In this document: positions 33,996 through 42,233 of the stretch, piece by piece | Numbering within the stretch: position 1 is the stretch's first letter | Layout: each line of letters begins with the position of its first letter | Origin: Niastella populi | Lineage (GTDB): Bacteria; Bacteroidota; Bacteroidia; Chitinophagales; Chitinophagaceae | Direction of reading: 5' to 3' | Assembly (NCBI RefSeq): GCF_002078015.1 | Contig: NZ_LWBP01000001.1 | Span: 186,001 to 250,000, forward strand | Length of the DNA: 64,000 bases | Program-made: the position numbers and the translations under genes | Notes under the pieces: model-generated | The model's input: the letters and a program-made list of their open reading frames with translations, nothing else | What the model was told of the DNA's origin: nothing | The model's database searches: none

Positions 33996-34077
33996 CGGGT
34001 TGACGAGTTGACCAGGAGGTTTTCACCTTTGCCGTTTCCCGTTTCACGATTGCCGTTATACGATTCACGATTCACGT
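33978..34077 (+). repeat. GTTGACGAGTTAAC and CGATTCACGATTCACG words after the kinase gene
   Basis: GTTAAGTTGACGAGTTAAC and a second GTTGACGAGTTGACC (33978-34011) begin inside the last codons of the kinase gene. They are followed by GTTTCCCGTTTCACGATTGCC and ACGATTCACGATTCACG words (34034-34077). The aldolase start codon follows at 34089. The words are related to those at 9340-9379 and 26270-26544. Confidence 0.7.
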
Positions 34078-34088
34078 AAAACTGTCAT

Positions 34089-35012
34089 ATGAAAAATAAG
34101 GTCCTTTTTATAATTCTCCTGCTGCACGGCACCCTGCTAAGTGCACAACAGGTAACGCTCACGCCCGAACAGATCAAAGCGCTCACGCCCGAATGGAAAG
34201 GCGAGCGGTCTGCCGACGGGCGGCCGCATGTTCCCGATAAATTATTGGAGCGTTTAAAGCATATCAGGCTCGAAGAAGCCTGGGGCATCTTACGCAACAA
34301 AGGATATATGAACCAGTTCGAAGGCGACTGGATGGTGCTGCATACCGATTCGGCCATGACCGGCCGCGTGGTAACGGCGCAATACCTGCCGTTACGGCCC
34401 GATGTAGATAAACTGGTGAAGGATAAAGGCAAAGCGGAGGGCCGCATTGGCGCACCCAATTCATGGCCCATCGACGTGCTGAAGAAAGGAGATGTATACA
34501 TTGCCGATAGTTATGGGAAAGTGATCGATGGCACCCTTATCGGCGATAACCTCGGTAACGCCATTTACACAAAGTCTGCCCGCGGCGTGATCTTCTATGG
34601 TTCGGTGCGCGATATAGAAGGGCTTGAAGAAATTAAAGGTTTCAACGCCTGGATCAAAGGATACGATCCTTCGTATATACAGCAGATGATGTTAGGCGGT
34701 ATCAACATCCCAATACGCATTGGCAGGGCCACTGTTTTGCCCGGTGATGCGGTGCTGGCGAAAAAAGGCGGCGTGGTATTTATTCCTGCTCATCTGCTGG
34801 AAGAAGTAGTGCTCAATGCCGAGTTTATTGCATTGCGCGATGCATTCGGTCACCAGCGGTTGCGTGAAGGAAAATATACACCGGGACAAATAGATACGCA
34901 GTGGACCGGCGAGATCAAAAAAGATTTCCTGAAATGGCTCGATGCAAATCCTGATAAGCTGCCAATGAGCAGGCAGGAGTTGGATTCGTTTATGAAAGAC
35001 AGAACGTGGTAG
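34089..35012 (+). CDS. Exported RraA-like class II aldolase, first copy
   Basis: A 307-residue protein with a Sec signal (hydrophobic run LFIILLLHGTLLSAQ), so probably periplasmic, which is unusual for this fold. The core (about 90-250) matches the RraA / HMG-CHA aldolase family. From the Asp in IGDNLG to the Arg-Asp in GSVRD there are exactly 20 residues, the D-x20-R-D motif of class II pyruvate aldolases; metal would bind at the second Asp. An N-terminal extension (TPEQIKALTPEWKGERSADGRPHVPD) and a C-terminal GHQRLREGKYTPGQID region are shared with the second copy at 38049. Family aldolases split 4-hydroxy-2-keto acids to pyruvate and an aldehyde or keto acid. The next gene encodes a Tat-exported dehydratase, which could supply such a substrate. 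Confidence 0.85.
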   Translation: MKNKVLFIILLLHGTLLSAQQVTLTPEQIKALTPEWKGERSADGRPHVPDKLLERLKHIRLEEAWGILRNKGYMNQFEGDWMVLHTDSAMTGRVVTAQYLPLRPDVDKLVKDKGKAEGRIGAPNSWPIDVLKKGDVYIADSYGKVIDGTLIGDNLGNAIYTKSARGVIFYGSVRDIEGLEEIKGFNAWIKGYDPSYIQQMMLGGINIPIRIGRATVLPGDAVLAKKGGVVFIPAHLLEEVVLNAEFIALRDAFGHQRLREGKYTPGQIDTQWTGEIKKDFLKWLDANPDKLPMSRQELDSFMKDRTW

Positions 35013-35165
35013 GAAGTTGTAAGTAGGAAGTTGTAAGTAATAAGTAATAAGTAGTAAGTAGGAAATACGAAGTAGGAAGTAGGAGGTACGAAGATTTGAG
35101 GTAAAAGAAAAAGTTTGAGTCTTAAAGTTTCAACCTCTTCCTACATCATACTTCTTACTTCTCAA
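35012..35165 (+). repeat. GTAAGTA/GGAAGTT 7-bp tandem words
   Basis: Starting at the last base of the aldolase stop codon, 7-base words (GTAAGTA, GGAAGTT, ATAAGTA, GTACGAA) repeat for about 90 bases. The reverse-complement words (TTCCTAC, ACTTCTTACTTC) follow near 35130-35160, so the RNA can fold back on itself. The 204-base gap contains no gene. Confidence 0.75.
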
Positions 35166-35216
35166 ACATAATAATACATATCATCAACTGATAAACAGAA
35201 ATTAAATCAAATAAGT

Positions 35217-36692
35217 ATGAATCCCTCTCAAAAGATCTTAGAGAAACTCGGGCTGAAAGACCCCGATCCTTTACAGGATAATAATCCAATCGACCAGGCA
35301 CACAACAGCCGCCGTTCATTTATAAAGCGATCGGCCCTGGGTGGTATTGCGCTTGGCGGACTAAGTACGCTGTTGCCCATAGAAGACATCATTGCGCAAA
35401 CCACGCAGAAGGTAAGCCGGTATTCGAACCCGTCTGATCTGAAGATCACCGATATGCGCTATTGCATTGTTCAGAACGTTGGCCGTACGCCCATCATCCG
35501 CATCGATACCAACCAGGGCATTTATGGTTTGGGCGAAGTGCGCGATGGCGCCGACGAACGGTATGCGCTGATGTTAAAAAGCCGTATTCTGAATCAGAAT
35601 CCCTGTAACGTGGAAATGTTGTTCAAAATGGTGCGGCAGTTTGGCGGCCATGCACGGCAGGGCGGCGGTGTATGCGCGGTGGAAATGGCCCTGTGGGACC
35701 TCTGCGGCAAAGCATACAACGTACCGGTGTGGCAATTGCTGGGCGGCAGGTACCGCGATAAAGTACGCATCTATGCCGATACGCCAGAAGCGGCCAGCTT
35801 TGATGAGTTCAAGGCAAAGGTGAAACACCGCCTCGAAGACCAGGGCATGACCTGGCTGAAAATGGATATCTCCATCGGCGAAGTGAAAGGGCAGGAAGGC
35901 GCACTCGTGAACAGTAAGTTCTGGGGCAGCAACCTGGCGCAATGGCGCGGTGGTTATATGGACTATGCCAATATAAAACATCCTTTTACCGCCATACAGA
36001 TCACCGACAAGGGCCTCGATGGCATGGCGCAGATCGTGCACGATGTACGTTCGGTAGTAGGGTATGAGATCCCGATCTCGAGCGACCACTATGGTCATTT
36101 CGATCTGAACAATGCCATTCGCTGGGGTAAAAAGGTAGAACCTTACCGCCTTGCCTGGCTGGAGGATATGGTACCCTGGGAATACACCGATCAGTTCAAA
36201 AAAATGTCCGATGCACTGGAAACACCTGTATTGACCGGTGAAGATATTTACCTGCTCAGCGGTTTCAAGCCATTGATCGATGCGGGCGCCGTTGATATCG
36301 TTCATCCCGATCTGGCCACAGCCGGCGGTATACTTGAAACAAAACGTATTGGCGATTATGCCGAAGAAAAGGGTGTTGCCATGGCCATGCATTTTGCCGG
36401 CACACCGGTATCGTTTATGGCCAATGTGCATTGCGCGGCGGCAACACAAAATTTTCTTGCGCTGGAACATCACTCGCTTGATAACCCGTGGTGGGAAGGC
36501 CTGGTAAAAACAACTGATGGCCGCAAGCTGTTCGAAAAGGGATATGCGAATGTGCCGCTCACAGCACCGGGGTTAGGTATTGAACTGGTGGAAGAAGAAG
36601 TTAAAAAACATTTGCTGCCAACCAATAAAACCTATTTCGCGCCAACACCGGAATGGAATGATGTACGTTCTCACGACAGGTTATGGAGTTGA
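35217..36692 (+). CDS. Tat-exported enolase-superfamily sugar-acid dehydratase, first copy
   Basis: A 491-residue protein with a twin-arginine leader: SRRSFIKR at residues 31-38, an apolar stretch, and probable cleavage near 60. Residues about 75-190 are the enolase capping domain and about 190-450 the barrel. Visible active-site groups are Lys215 and Asp217 (LKMD), metal ligands Asp290, Glu316 and Glu342, and His392 in MAMHFAGTP, as in the mandelate racemase/mannonate dehydratase branch. These enzymes remove water from aldonic acids to give 2-keto-3-deoxy acids. Folding with metal in the cytoplasm before Tat export fits the family. It is paired with an exported RraA-like aldolase gene upstream. 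The substrate stereochemistry cannot be told. Confidence 0.87.
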   Translation: MNPSQKILEKLGLKDPDPLQDNNPIDQAHNSRRSFIKRSALGGIALGGLSTLLPIEDIIAQTTQKVSRYSNPSDLKITDMRYCIVQNVGRTPIIRIDTNQGIYGLGEVRDGADERYALMLKSRILNQNPCNVEMLFKMVRQFGGHARQGGGVCAVEMALWDLCGKAYNVPVWQLLGGRYRDKVRIYADTPEAASFDEFKAKVKHRLEDQGMTWLKMDISIGEVKGQEGALVNSKFWGSNLAQWRGGYMDYANIKHPFTAIQITDKGLDGMAQIVHDVRSVVGYEIPISSDHYGHFDLNNAIRWGKKVEPYRLAWLEDMVPWEYTDQFKKMSDALETPVLTGEDIYLLSGFKPLIDAGAVDIVHPDLATAGGILETKRIGDYAEEKGVAMAMHFAGTPVSFMANVHCAAATQNFLALEHHSLDNPWWEGLVKTTDGRKLFEKGYANVPLTAPGLGIELVEEEVKKHLLPTNKTYFAPTPEWNDVRSHDRLWS

Positions 36693-36763
36693 ACGCGGAA
36701 CACTTAACGCGGAACGCAGAACGCGGAAGGCAAAACGCGGAACGCAGAACGTTGAAGGCAAAT
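36689..36763 (+). repeat. AACGCGGAACGCAG tandem words
   Basis: Seven or more 7-9 base units (AACGCGG, AACACTT, AACGCAG, AAGGCAA) start at the last codon of the dehydratase gene and run 75 bases. The word family differs from the neighbouring junctions. A related GCGTTCCGCGTT word lies at 40412-40423 after the second dehydratase gene. Confidence 0.75.
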
Positions 36764-36794
36764 CAGGAAATAACCGAAAAAATAATTTATCTCG

Positions 36795-37919
36795 ATGAAG
36801 CGATCAGCTTTTTTTTACGGCCTTTCTGCCGTCGCCCTGGTATTGTATGTGATATTGGCTTTACGTGCGGTGCATGACTGGGCGGGTTGGGTGTTGGCGT
36901 TGGGTTTTATAAGCCTGGCTATTGCGTTCCGGGGTAACCGGTTCCTGCAGGGATTGTCATTTACCGTGCTCATATTTGCCGTTGTGACCATTGCCCTGTA
37001 TCACCCGGAATATTTTCTTCAATGGGGCGGCTTCAAATTGAGCGAACTGATCATTCCCCTGATACAACTGATCATGTTTGGAATGGGCACAGCCATGAGT
37101 GTAAAGGATTTTACGGCTGTGATCAAACATCCGAAAGGGGTAGTTATCGGCGTTATGAGCCAGTTCGTCATTATGCCCTTTGTGGGTTTTTTGCTGGCGT
37201 CTGTTTCCGGTTTCCCGCCTGAAATTGCCGCCGGTATAGTGCTGATCGGTTGTTCGCCAAGCGGACTGGCCTCTAACGTTATGTCATACCTGGCAAAAGC
37301 CAACCTGGCATTATCCATAACCGTCACCTCCATCACTACCTTACTGGCGCCATTTGTAACCCCGTTACTGATGAAATTGCTGGCAGGCGCCCTGGTTGAA
37401 ATAGACGTACTGAAAATGATGTGGGATATTTTCAAAATGATCATCATACCGATTGGCGCCGGTTTATTATTCAACAAACTGCTGAGCGGCAGATCTAAAT
37501 GGCTCGATGATGCCATGCCGCTTGTTTCCATGTTCGGCATCGCTTTCATTCTCGTCATCATCGTTGCAGCGGGCCGCAATAACCTGCTGATGATCGGGCC
37601 GGCTTTGATTGTTTTGGTATTTATCCATAACAGCTGCGGTTACCTGCTTGGTTATTGGGCGGGCCGGTTGTTCAAACTACCGGAACGGGATTGCCGCACG
37701 ATTGCCATTGAAGTGGGTATGCAAAATGGCGGACTGGCTTCCGGCATCTCCAAAGAAATGGGAAAGATGGCAACCGTTGGGCTGGCGCCAGCTGTCTTCG
37801 GACCGTTGATGAACATTACCGGTTCGGCACTTGCCAGCTGGTGGCACAATCATCCGCCGGAGACGAAAGAGGCAGCGCATAGCGAAGAGCGCCCGGTGAA
37901 ATCGAAAAGCATTCGTTGA
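36795..37919 (+). CDS. BASS-family (bile acid:sodium symporter-like) transporter
   Basis: A 374-residue membrane protein with about ten helices starting near residue 5. Family motifs are visible: GMGTAMSVKDFTAVIKHPKGV, the GCSPSGLASNVMSYLAKANLALSI region (crossover helix with the sodium-site residues) and GMQNGGLASGI near 310. BASS proteins import organic anions with sodium; members carry bile acids, pantoate and, in plants, pyruvate. The gene sits between two aldolase/dehydratase pairs on the same strand, so uptake of a keto acid made in the periplasm, or of the sugar acid itself, is a reasonable guess. The C-terminal tail is polar (ETKEAAHSEERPVKSKS). Confidence 0.9.
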   Translation: MKRSAFFYGLSAVALVLYVILALRAVHDWAGWVLALGFISLAIAFRGNRFLQGLSFTVLIFAVVTIALYHPEYFLQWGGFKLSELIIPLIQLIMFGMGTAMSVKDFTAVIKHPKGVVIGVMSQFVIMPFVGFLLASVSGFPPEIAAGIVLIGCSPSGLASNVMSYLAKANLALSITVTSITTLLAPFVTPLLMKLLAGALVEIDVLKMMWDIFKMIIIPIGAGLLFNKLLSGRSKWLDDAMPLVSMFGIAFILVIIVAAGRNNLLMIGPALIVLVFIHNSCGYLLGYWAGRLFKLPERDCRTIAIEVGMQNGGLASGISKEMGKMATVGLAPAVFGPLMNITGSALASWWHNHPPETKEAAHSEERPVKSKSIR

Positions 37920-38048
37920 ACGATACATGCGAAGTAAGATGTTAGAACCAGGAAAATGGATGACCAGGTATGATAATAAAGATCTATAAAATTAAAGCGC
38001 TTTGTACTTCTTACCTCATTCCTCTTATTTCAGATAAAAAGAATCTAT

Positions 38049-38996
38049 ATGAATAAAATATTTGTAATAAGCCTGCTAATTGTAATTGTAAGCTACGCAA
38101 CAACCACGCAGGCGCAGCAGATAACGCGCGATCAGCTCCTTGCTTTAACACCTGAATGGAAAGGAGAACGTTTTGCAGATGGCAGGCCCAAAGTGCCCGA
38201 CAGTCTCCTCGATCGAATGAAACTGGTAACGCTGGAGGAAGCCTGGGCGGTGTTACGCAACGAGAATTTCAAACACCAGTACGATGGCGAATGGAAGACC
38301 ATCAACCCCGACAGCGTGCTGGTAGGCCGTGCGGTAACGGCCATCTTTATGCCCGGCCGGCCAGATATCCATCGGGTTATCGACAAATTCGGCATTCGCG
38401 ACAAACGCGTGAAATCGCAGAATAGCTGGCCGATCGATCTGCTGGTAAAACGTGACGTTTATGTCGTTGACCAGTTCGACGCCTATGAGGATGGGCCTAC
38501 GATCGGCGATAACCTCGGTAATTCGATTTATGCTAAAACCGGCAATGGGATCGTATACGATGGCGCCGTTCGCGATGTGAAAGGGTTGAAAGAGATCGGT
38601 GGTTTCACCTCTTTTTTTCGCAGTTACCATCCTTCGCATCACCTGAACAATCCCGATGGCGACCTGAATACCACGCTCGTTGGCATCAATCAGCCTACCC
38701 GTATTGGCAAAGCCACTGTTATGCCGGGCGATATTGTATTGGGCCGCGATGGCGGTGTCATCTTTATACCGCCGCACCTGGCAGAGAAAGTGGTGAAAAC
38801 TTCCGAGATCGTACGGCTGCGCGATATGTTCGGTCACCAACGGTTGCGCGAAGGAAAATATACGCCCGGACAAATAGACACACGCTGGAGCGAAGAAATA
38901 GAAAAAGATTTTTCGAAATGGCTCAATGAGCATATCAATGAACTGCCGGTTTCAAAAAGCCAGATCCAGGAGTTTCTGAAAGGAAGAACATGGTAG
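38049..38996 (+). CDS. Exported RraA-like class II aldolase, second copy
   Basis: A 315-residue paralogue of the protein at 34089. It has a Sec signal (FVISLLIVIVSYATTTQAQ), the same N-terminal block (TPEWKGERFADGRPKVPD), the D-x20-R-D motif from IGDNLG to GAVRD, and the same end (GHQRLREGKYTPGQID, then FLKGRTW). By eye identity with the first copy is around half, so the duplication is old and the two may accept different substrates. It differs most in the loop around 195-215 (HPSHHLNNPDGDLN against the shorter DPSYIQQMM in copy one). It follows the transporter gene by 129 bases and precedes the second exported dehydratase gene by 114 bases. Confidence 0.85.
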   Translation: MNKIFVISLLIVIVSYATTTQAQQITRDQLLALTPEWKGERFADGRPKVPDSLLDRMKLVTLEEAWAVLRNENFKHQYDGEWKTINPDSVLVGRAVTAIFMPGRPDIHRVIDKFGIRDKRVKSQNSWPIDLLVKRDVYVVDQFDAYEDGPTIGDNLGNSIYAKTGNGIVYDGAVRDVKGLKEIGGFTSFFRSYHPSHHLNNPDGDLNTTLVGINQPTRIGKATVMPGDIVLGRDGGVIFIPPHLAEKVVKTSEIVRLRDMFGHQRLREGKYTPGQIDTRWSEEIEKDFSKWLNEHINELPVSKSQIQEFLKGRTW

Positions 38997-39000
38997 TTTA

Positions 39001-39092
39001 TAGTTCACTGTTCATAGTTTATTAGGTATTGAGTTCCTGAGTCGGGCTTTTACATATAAACTGAATAACTCAATAACTGAATAACTGGTGTA
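39001..39092 (+). repeat. TTCATAGTTTAT / AACTCAATAACTG inverted words
   Basis: The 114-base gap holds TAGTTCACTGTTCATAGTT words, then ATTGAGTT and its reverse complement AACTCAAT, and two ATAACTGAATAACT words before the next start. The ACTGAATAACT word recurs near 24499-24512. Low-complexity spacer with hairpin potential; no gene. Confidence 0.6.
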
Positions 39093-39110
39093 TGCATAAA
39101 ATAAAATTCA

Positions 39111-40391
39111 ATGACACAATTTAATTCAAGACGCTCATTTATATCAAAGGCCGCTATTGCCGCCGCCATGACCCCATTCGCCGCCTTATCCACCTTCGGC
39201 CGCGAATACGAACAGGCGGTGGACCGCACGCCAAAAGCGTCGCCGCCAACCAATTTAAAAATTACAGAGGTAAAATGCGGTTATATCAGGGGCAGCCTGT
39301 TTGTGAAAATATATACCAACCAGGATATCTGGGGGTGCGGTGAAGGCGTTGACGCCATTCCCGGCACCTATCACCTGGTAAAGAATTTCGGTGAACGCAT
39401 CAAAGGCAAAAGCCCGTTGAATGTGCACCGCCTGTTTGAAGATATCCGTAAATCGGGTTTCTTCCAGGGCGCGCAGTCCGGCATGTATGTGGCGGTTTTG
39501 TCGGCCATCGAAACCGCTTTGTGGGACCTTGCCGGCAAAGCGCTTCAGTTGCCCGTTTACCAGTTATTGGGCGGTAAGTTCCGCGATAAGGTACGCGTGT
39601 ACTGCGATACCGCGTTGTATCAGCGCAATCTGCCCATCCCGAAAGACTTTGCCGATGCCGCGCTGGCCGCAAAAAAGATGGGCTTTAATGCCATCAAGTT
39701 CGATCTCGACCAGGCGAATGATCCCAATAAATATGATTACTATAACTGGACAGCCAGCGCCGCCGAGTTACAGCGGATGTACGACCAGCTGGCCGCAGCA
39801 CGGCAAGCGGTTGGGCCCAATATCGATATCTGTGCAGATATGCACGGGCGTTATGATGCGGTAACCGCGCAGGCTGTTGCCAAAAAAGTAGAAGGGTTGA
39901 ACCTGATGTGGCTGGAAGAACCGGTGCCTGCCGAAAATGTAGAAGCGTATAAACTGATCACCGAATCGACCAGTACGCCCATCTGCGCCGGTGAAAATCA
40001 TTACCTCGCTTATGGTTTCAGAAGAATGCTCGAGATTGGTGCGGTAGATATCGTGATGCCCGATCTGCAAAAATGCGGTGGGCTGGGCGAGGGGCAGCGC
40101 ATTGCCAACCTGGCCAATTTGTATTACGTGCCATTTGCACCCCATATGGTGGCTTCCTTCCTCGGCGCCATGGCGTCGGCGCATGTTTGTGCTTCCGTGC
40201 CTAATTTTATGATCCTCGAATGGCAGTCGTATTTTCATACACAACCCATGTTCAAAGAGATCGTTACCTACGATGGCGAATGGGTGAATAACAGTTTTAT
40301 CACGGTTAGCGACAAACCGGGTATCGGCGTTGAGATCAATGAAGCCGCGATGAAAAAATATGCCATCCCCGGTATCCCATTTTTTGAATAA
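39111..40391 (+). CDS. Tat-exported enolase-superfamily sugar-acid dehydratase, second copy
   Basis: A 426-residue protein with a short twin-arginine leader (SRRSFISKAAIAAAM, Arg7-Arg8). Capping domain about 48-165, barrel about 165-400. Active-site groups: Lys196 and Asp198 (IKFD), metal ligands Asp243, Glu269 and Glu295, His245 in ADMHGRYD, Asp318 in MPDLQKCGG and His345 in APHMVASF, the pattern of the mandelate racemase branch that includes galactonate-type dehydratases. Only distantly similar to the first copy, so it probably handles another epimer or performs another step. It is the last gene of the run; the following 366 bases hold a small hairpin (40426-40444). Confidence 0.87.
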   Translation: MTQFNSRRSFISKAAIAAAMTPFAALSTFGREYEQAVDRTPKASPPTNLKITEVKCGYIRGSLFVKIYTNQDIWGCGEGVDAIPGTYHLVKNFGERIKGKSPLNVHRLFEDIRKSGFFQGAQSGMYVAVLSAIETALWDLAGKALQLPVYQLLGGKFRDKVRVYCDTALYQRNLPIPKDFADAALAAKKMGFNAIKFDLDQANDPNKYDYYNWTASAAELQRMYDQLAAARQAVGPNIDICADMHGRYDAVTAQAVAKKVEGLNLMWLEEPVPAENVEAYKLITESTSTPICAGENHYLAYGFRRMLEIGAVDIVMPDLQKCGGLGEGQRIANLANLYYVPFAPHMVASFLGAMASAHVCASVPNFMILEWQSYFHTQPMFKEIVTYDGEWVNNSFITVSDKPGIGVEINEAAMKKYAIPGIPFFE

Positions 40392-40757
40392 CCGCCGAAA
40401 GCGTAAGGCTGCGTTCCGCGTTGAGCCTATTCCCTGGTAATAGGGCCGATCTCCGTTACACAAAGCCGGTCTGTAGGTTCTTCAGGGAATTGCATCCCGT
40501 AAAAATAATATAAGGAGTGAAAGCGACTGATTGCAGTTCATAGATTTGCAGATTTTGCCGATAAGCGTGTCGTTTTGAGCGATAACCGTGTAACTGGCCA
40601 TAGGCGCGGCCTATGATATATCATTAAAAGATAATTCGTAATTATAACCTTTATGATCCTGTTATTATAAGATACACCAACTCGCTCCAATAATACCGGA
40701 ACACTGCAACTTAAATTTACGGGTATTCATTTCTATTCTTCATTAAAAACAAGTCAC
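40392..40757. other. Intergenic region with hairpin and two palindromes
   Basis: No gene seen. A 6-bp stem CCTATT/AATAGG at 40426-40444 may end the upstream transcript. CATAGGC-GCG-GCCTATG (40599-40615) overlaps the palindrome TGATATATCA (40614-40623), together a candidate operator about 140 bases before the metalloprotease gene. The rest is AT-rich leader without a full-consensus promoter. Confidence 0.45.
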
Positions 40758-41507
40758 ATGAGTAAGAAAATGCTGTTTTCTATGGCCATACTATTGGCTG
40801 TAGGTTCCGGGGCCTGTAAAAAATCGGGCTCCGGCAAAAATGATACCCAGGATGATAATGCCGCAAAAGTGTATGCGCACATTCTCGAGCTGGGTTTTCC
40901 CAAAAGTGAGATCGTGAACAAACCCGATGTATTTGTGGTAGAGGGAGACATCGTATTTCCCAAGAACATGCGGGTGCCTTCTGAAAAGGTAAGGCCGGAG
41001 CAATACTATACCGGCAGCCTGGTGTCTGCAACCAAGGTGGTGAACATCCGGCTGAAGGTGGATGCATCGATGACATCGATGCAGTCGGAGATCAATTCGG
41101 CCATCAGTCAGTGGAACAGTGTTGCCAATTGTAAGATCCACTGGACGGTTGTTACCGGTACTTCATACGATGTACTGATCGTTAACAGCAACCTCGGCAA
41201 TGGGATATGCGGGCAGGGCACCTTTCCTTCAGGCGGTAATGCCGGCGGCACTATCTGGATCAACAAGAACTATATTGCCGGCAACAGTTTTGCACAACGG
41301 GCACGCACCATTTGCCATGAAATGGGCCACAACGTTTCTTTAAGGCATACTAACTGGGCGGCCCGCGGCGAGTCGGGCGCCACTGCGGTGCCGGGCGTTG
41401 GTGGAACAGACGCGTCATCGCTGATGAATGGCGGGCAGTGCGGAAGCGGAGCCACGGTTTTGTCCACTAAGGACAAGCAGGCGGCTGCGGTATTGTACCC
41501 GCTATAA
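40758..41507 (+). CDS. Dual-action HEIGH / M57-type zinc metalloprotease lipoprotein
   Basis: A 249-residue lipoprotein (lipobox ending VGSGAC, Cys20). Residues about 45-85 carry a KVYAHILELGFPKSEIVN segment typical for the N-terminal part of this family, and the C-terminal catalytic domain has TICHEMGHNVSLRHTNW, the HExxHxxxxxH zinc site of metzincin-like peptidases. The Ser/Gly-rich stretch after it (ARGESGATAVPGVGGTDASS, 20 residues) is also common in M57 proteins. It probably acts at the cell surface or periplasmic face of the outer membrane. Single gene; upstream palindromes could regulate it. Substrate unknown. Confidence 0.88.
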   Translation: MSKKMLFSMAILLAVGSGACKKSGSGKNDTQDDNAAKVYAHILELGFPKSEIVNKPDVFVVEGDIVFPKNMRVPSEKVRPEQYYTGSLVSATKVVNIRLKVDASMTSMQSEINSAISQWNSVANCKIHWTVVTGTSYDVLIVNSNLGNGICGQGTFPSGGNAGGTIWINKNYIAGNSFAQRARTICHEMGHNVSLRHTNWAARGESGATAVPGVGGTDASSLMNGGQCGSGATVLSTKDKQAAAVLYPL

Positions 41508-41641
41508 AATGCATGGAATGAGAAATGAAGCATTAAGAACAGAGAAATTAAAAAGGAAATACAACATTGCATTTTGAATGTTTAGTGAATGTCCGGAAAT
41601 TGAGGTTCACTTTTCATTTCTAATTTTTCATTCTTCATTTC
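41508..41641. repeat. ATTTCTCATTTC words between convergent genes
   Basis: The 134-base gap between the metalloprotease and the convergent HTH gene holds GAGAAATGAAGCATT-type words on the left and their complements (TTTTTCATTCTTCATTTCTCATTTCTC) on the right, giving an imperfect long inverted repeat that could end both transcripts. Similar TTTTCATTTCTCATTC words occur at 13841-13856. Confidence 0.6.
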
Positions 41642-41884
41642 TCATTTCTCTCCTGAATTATTAATAAACCGGAGATTAAACCCGCCCTGGCATTCATAGT
41701 AATAACTTCTGCGTTCCTTGCAGTAGGCAATGGGTGCGCCCTGCTCCTTCATAAATGATAAGTATTCGTATAATAAACTTTCAGAGATGTTCAGCCTTTC
41801 TGCAAGTTGTTTTGGTGTGCCGGTCCCTTTCATGCGGATAAGGCGATCGATGTTCTGCAACCGGTCGAAATAATGTTTTGGCAT
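41642..41884 (-). CDS. Small helix-turn-helix DNA-binding protein
   Basis: An 80-residue protein. Residues about 8-50 form a winged-helix-type HTH (RLQNIDRLIRMKGTGTPKQL then AERLNISESLLYEYLSFMKE), the pattern of HTH_11/DeoR-like domains common in Bacteroidetes small regulators. The C-terminus (YCKERRSYYYECQGGFNLRF) would form the wing. No effector domain. A 9-bp inverted repeat lies about 40-80 bases upstream of its start (41923-41964) and may be an autoregulatory site. The regulated genes are not evident; neighbours are a metalloprotease and a secreted protein. Confidence 0.75.
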   Translation of the reverse strand: MPKHYFDRLQNIDRLIRMKGTGTPKQLAERLNISESLLYEYLSFMKEQGAPIAYCKERRSYYYECQGGFNLRFINNSGEK

Positions 41885-41922
41885 ATAAGATAAGTTACAT
41901 CTGTTGAGATAAAACGTAGCGG

Positions 41923-41964
41923 GAATACATGTTTACCCCAGGTAATACAGGAAATCATGTATTC
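41923..41964. promoter_or_regulatory. GAATACATG / CATGTATTC inverted repeat upstream of the small HTH gene
   Basis: Nine-base arms (41923-41931 and 41956-41964) separated by 24 bases lie in the 349-base divergent region (41885-42233) between the HTH gene and the secreted protein gene. Candidate binding site for the HTH protein. A second small dyad GGCAC/GTGCC lies near 42150-42171. No gene in the gap. Confidence 0.4.
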
Positions 41965-42233
41965 ATTGCCGTGATTCGCCGGGAAGGGTTTCCAAATATA
42001 AAATAATAATCCCTGTTTGGGAAGTTTCTCACATTGAACATGGCGCGTGATCTGCAGCTTAAAAATATTTCACTTCCCCTAAGTGTTTTTTCATTTGCCT
42101 GTATCTGAACTATTTATACCCGGTGTTTGAAAAAAAAGCGGGTAAACGGCACTTTGTTTTCGCCCCGTGCCAAAAACAGGTATGCCGTTGGAAATACCTG
42201 TATCGAAATTATCAAACACAAAAAAGTTACCTT

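Noticed and set aside
35574-36473. 299-codon minus-strand open frame inside the first exported dehydratase gene
   Set aside because: Antisense shadow; the plus-strand protein has all active-site residues of the enolase superfamily.
40392-40757. Possible riboswitch or small RNA in the gap before the metalloprotease gene
   Set aside because: Only short dyads are visible; no known riboswitch core could be recognised.
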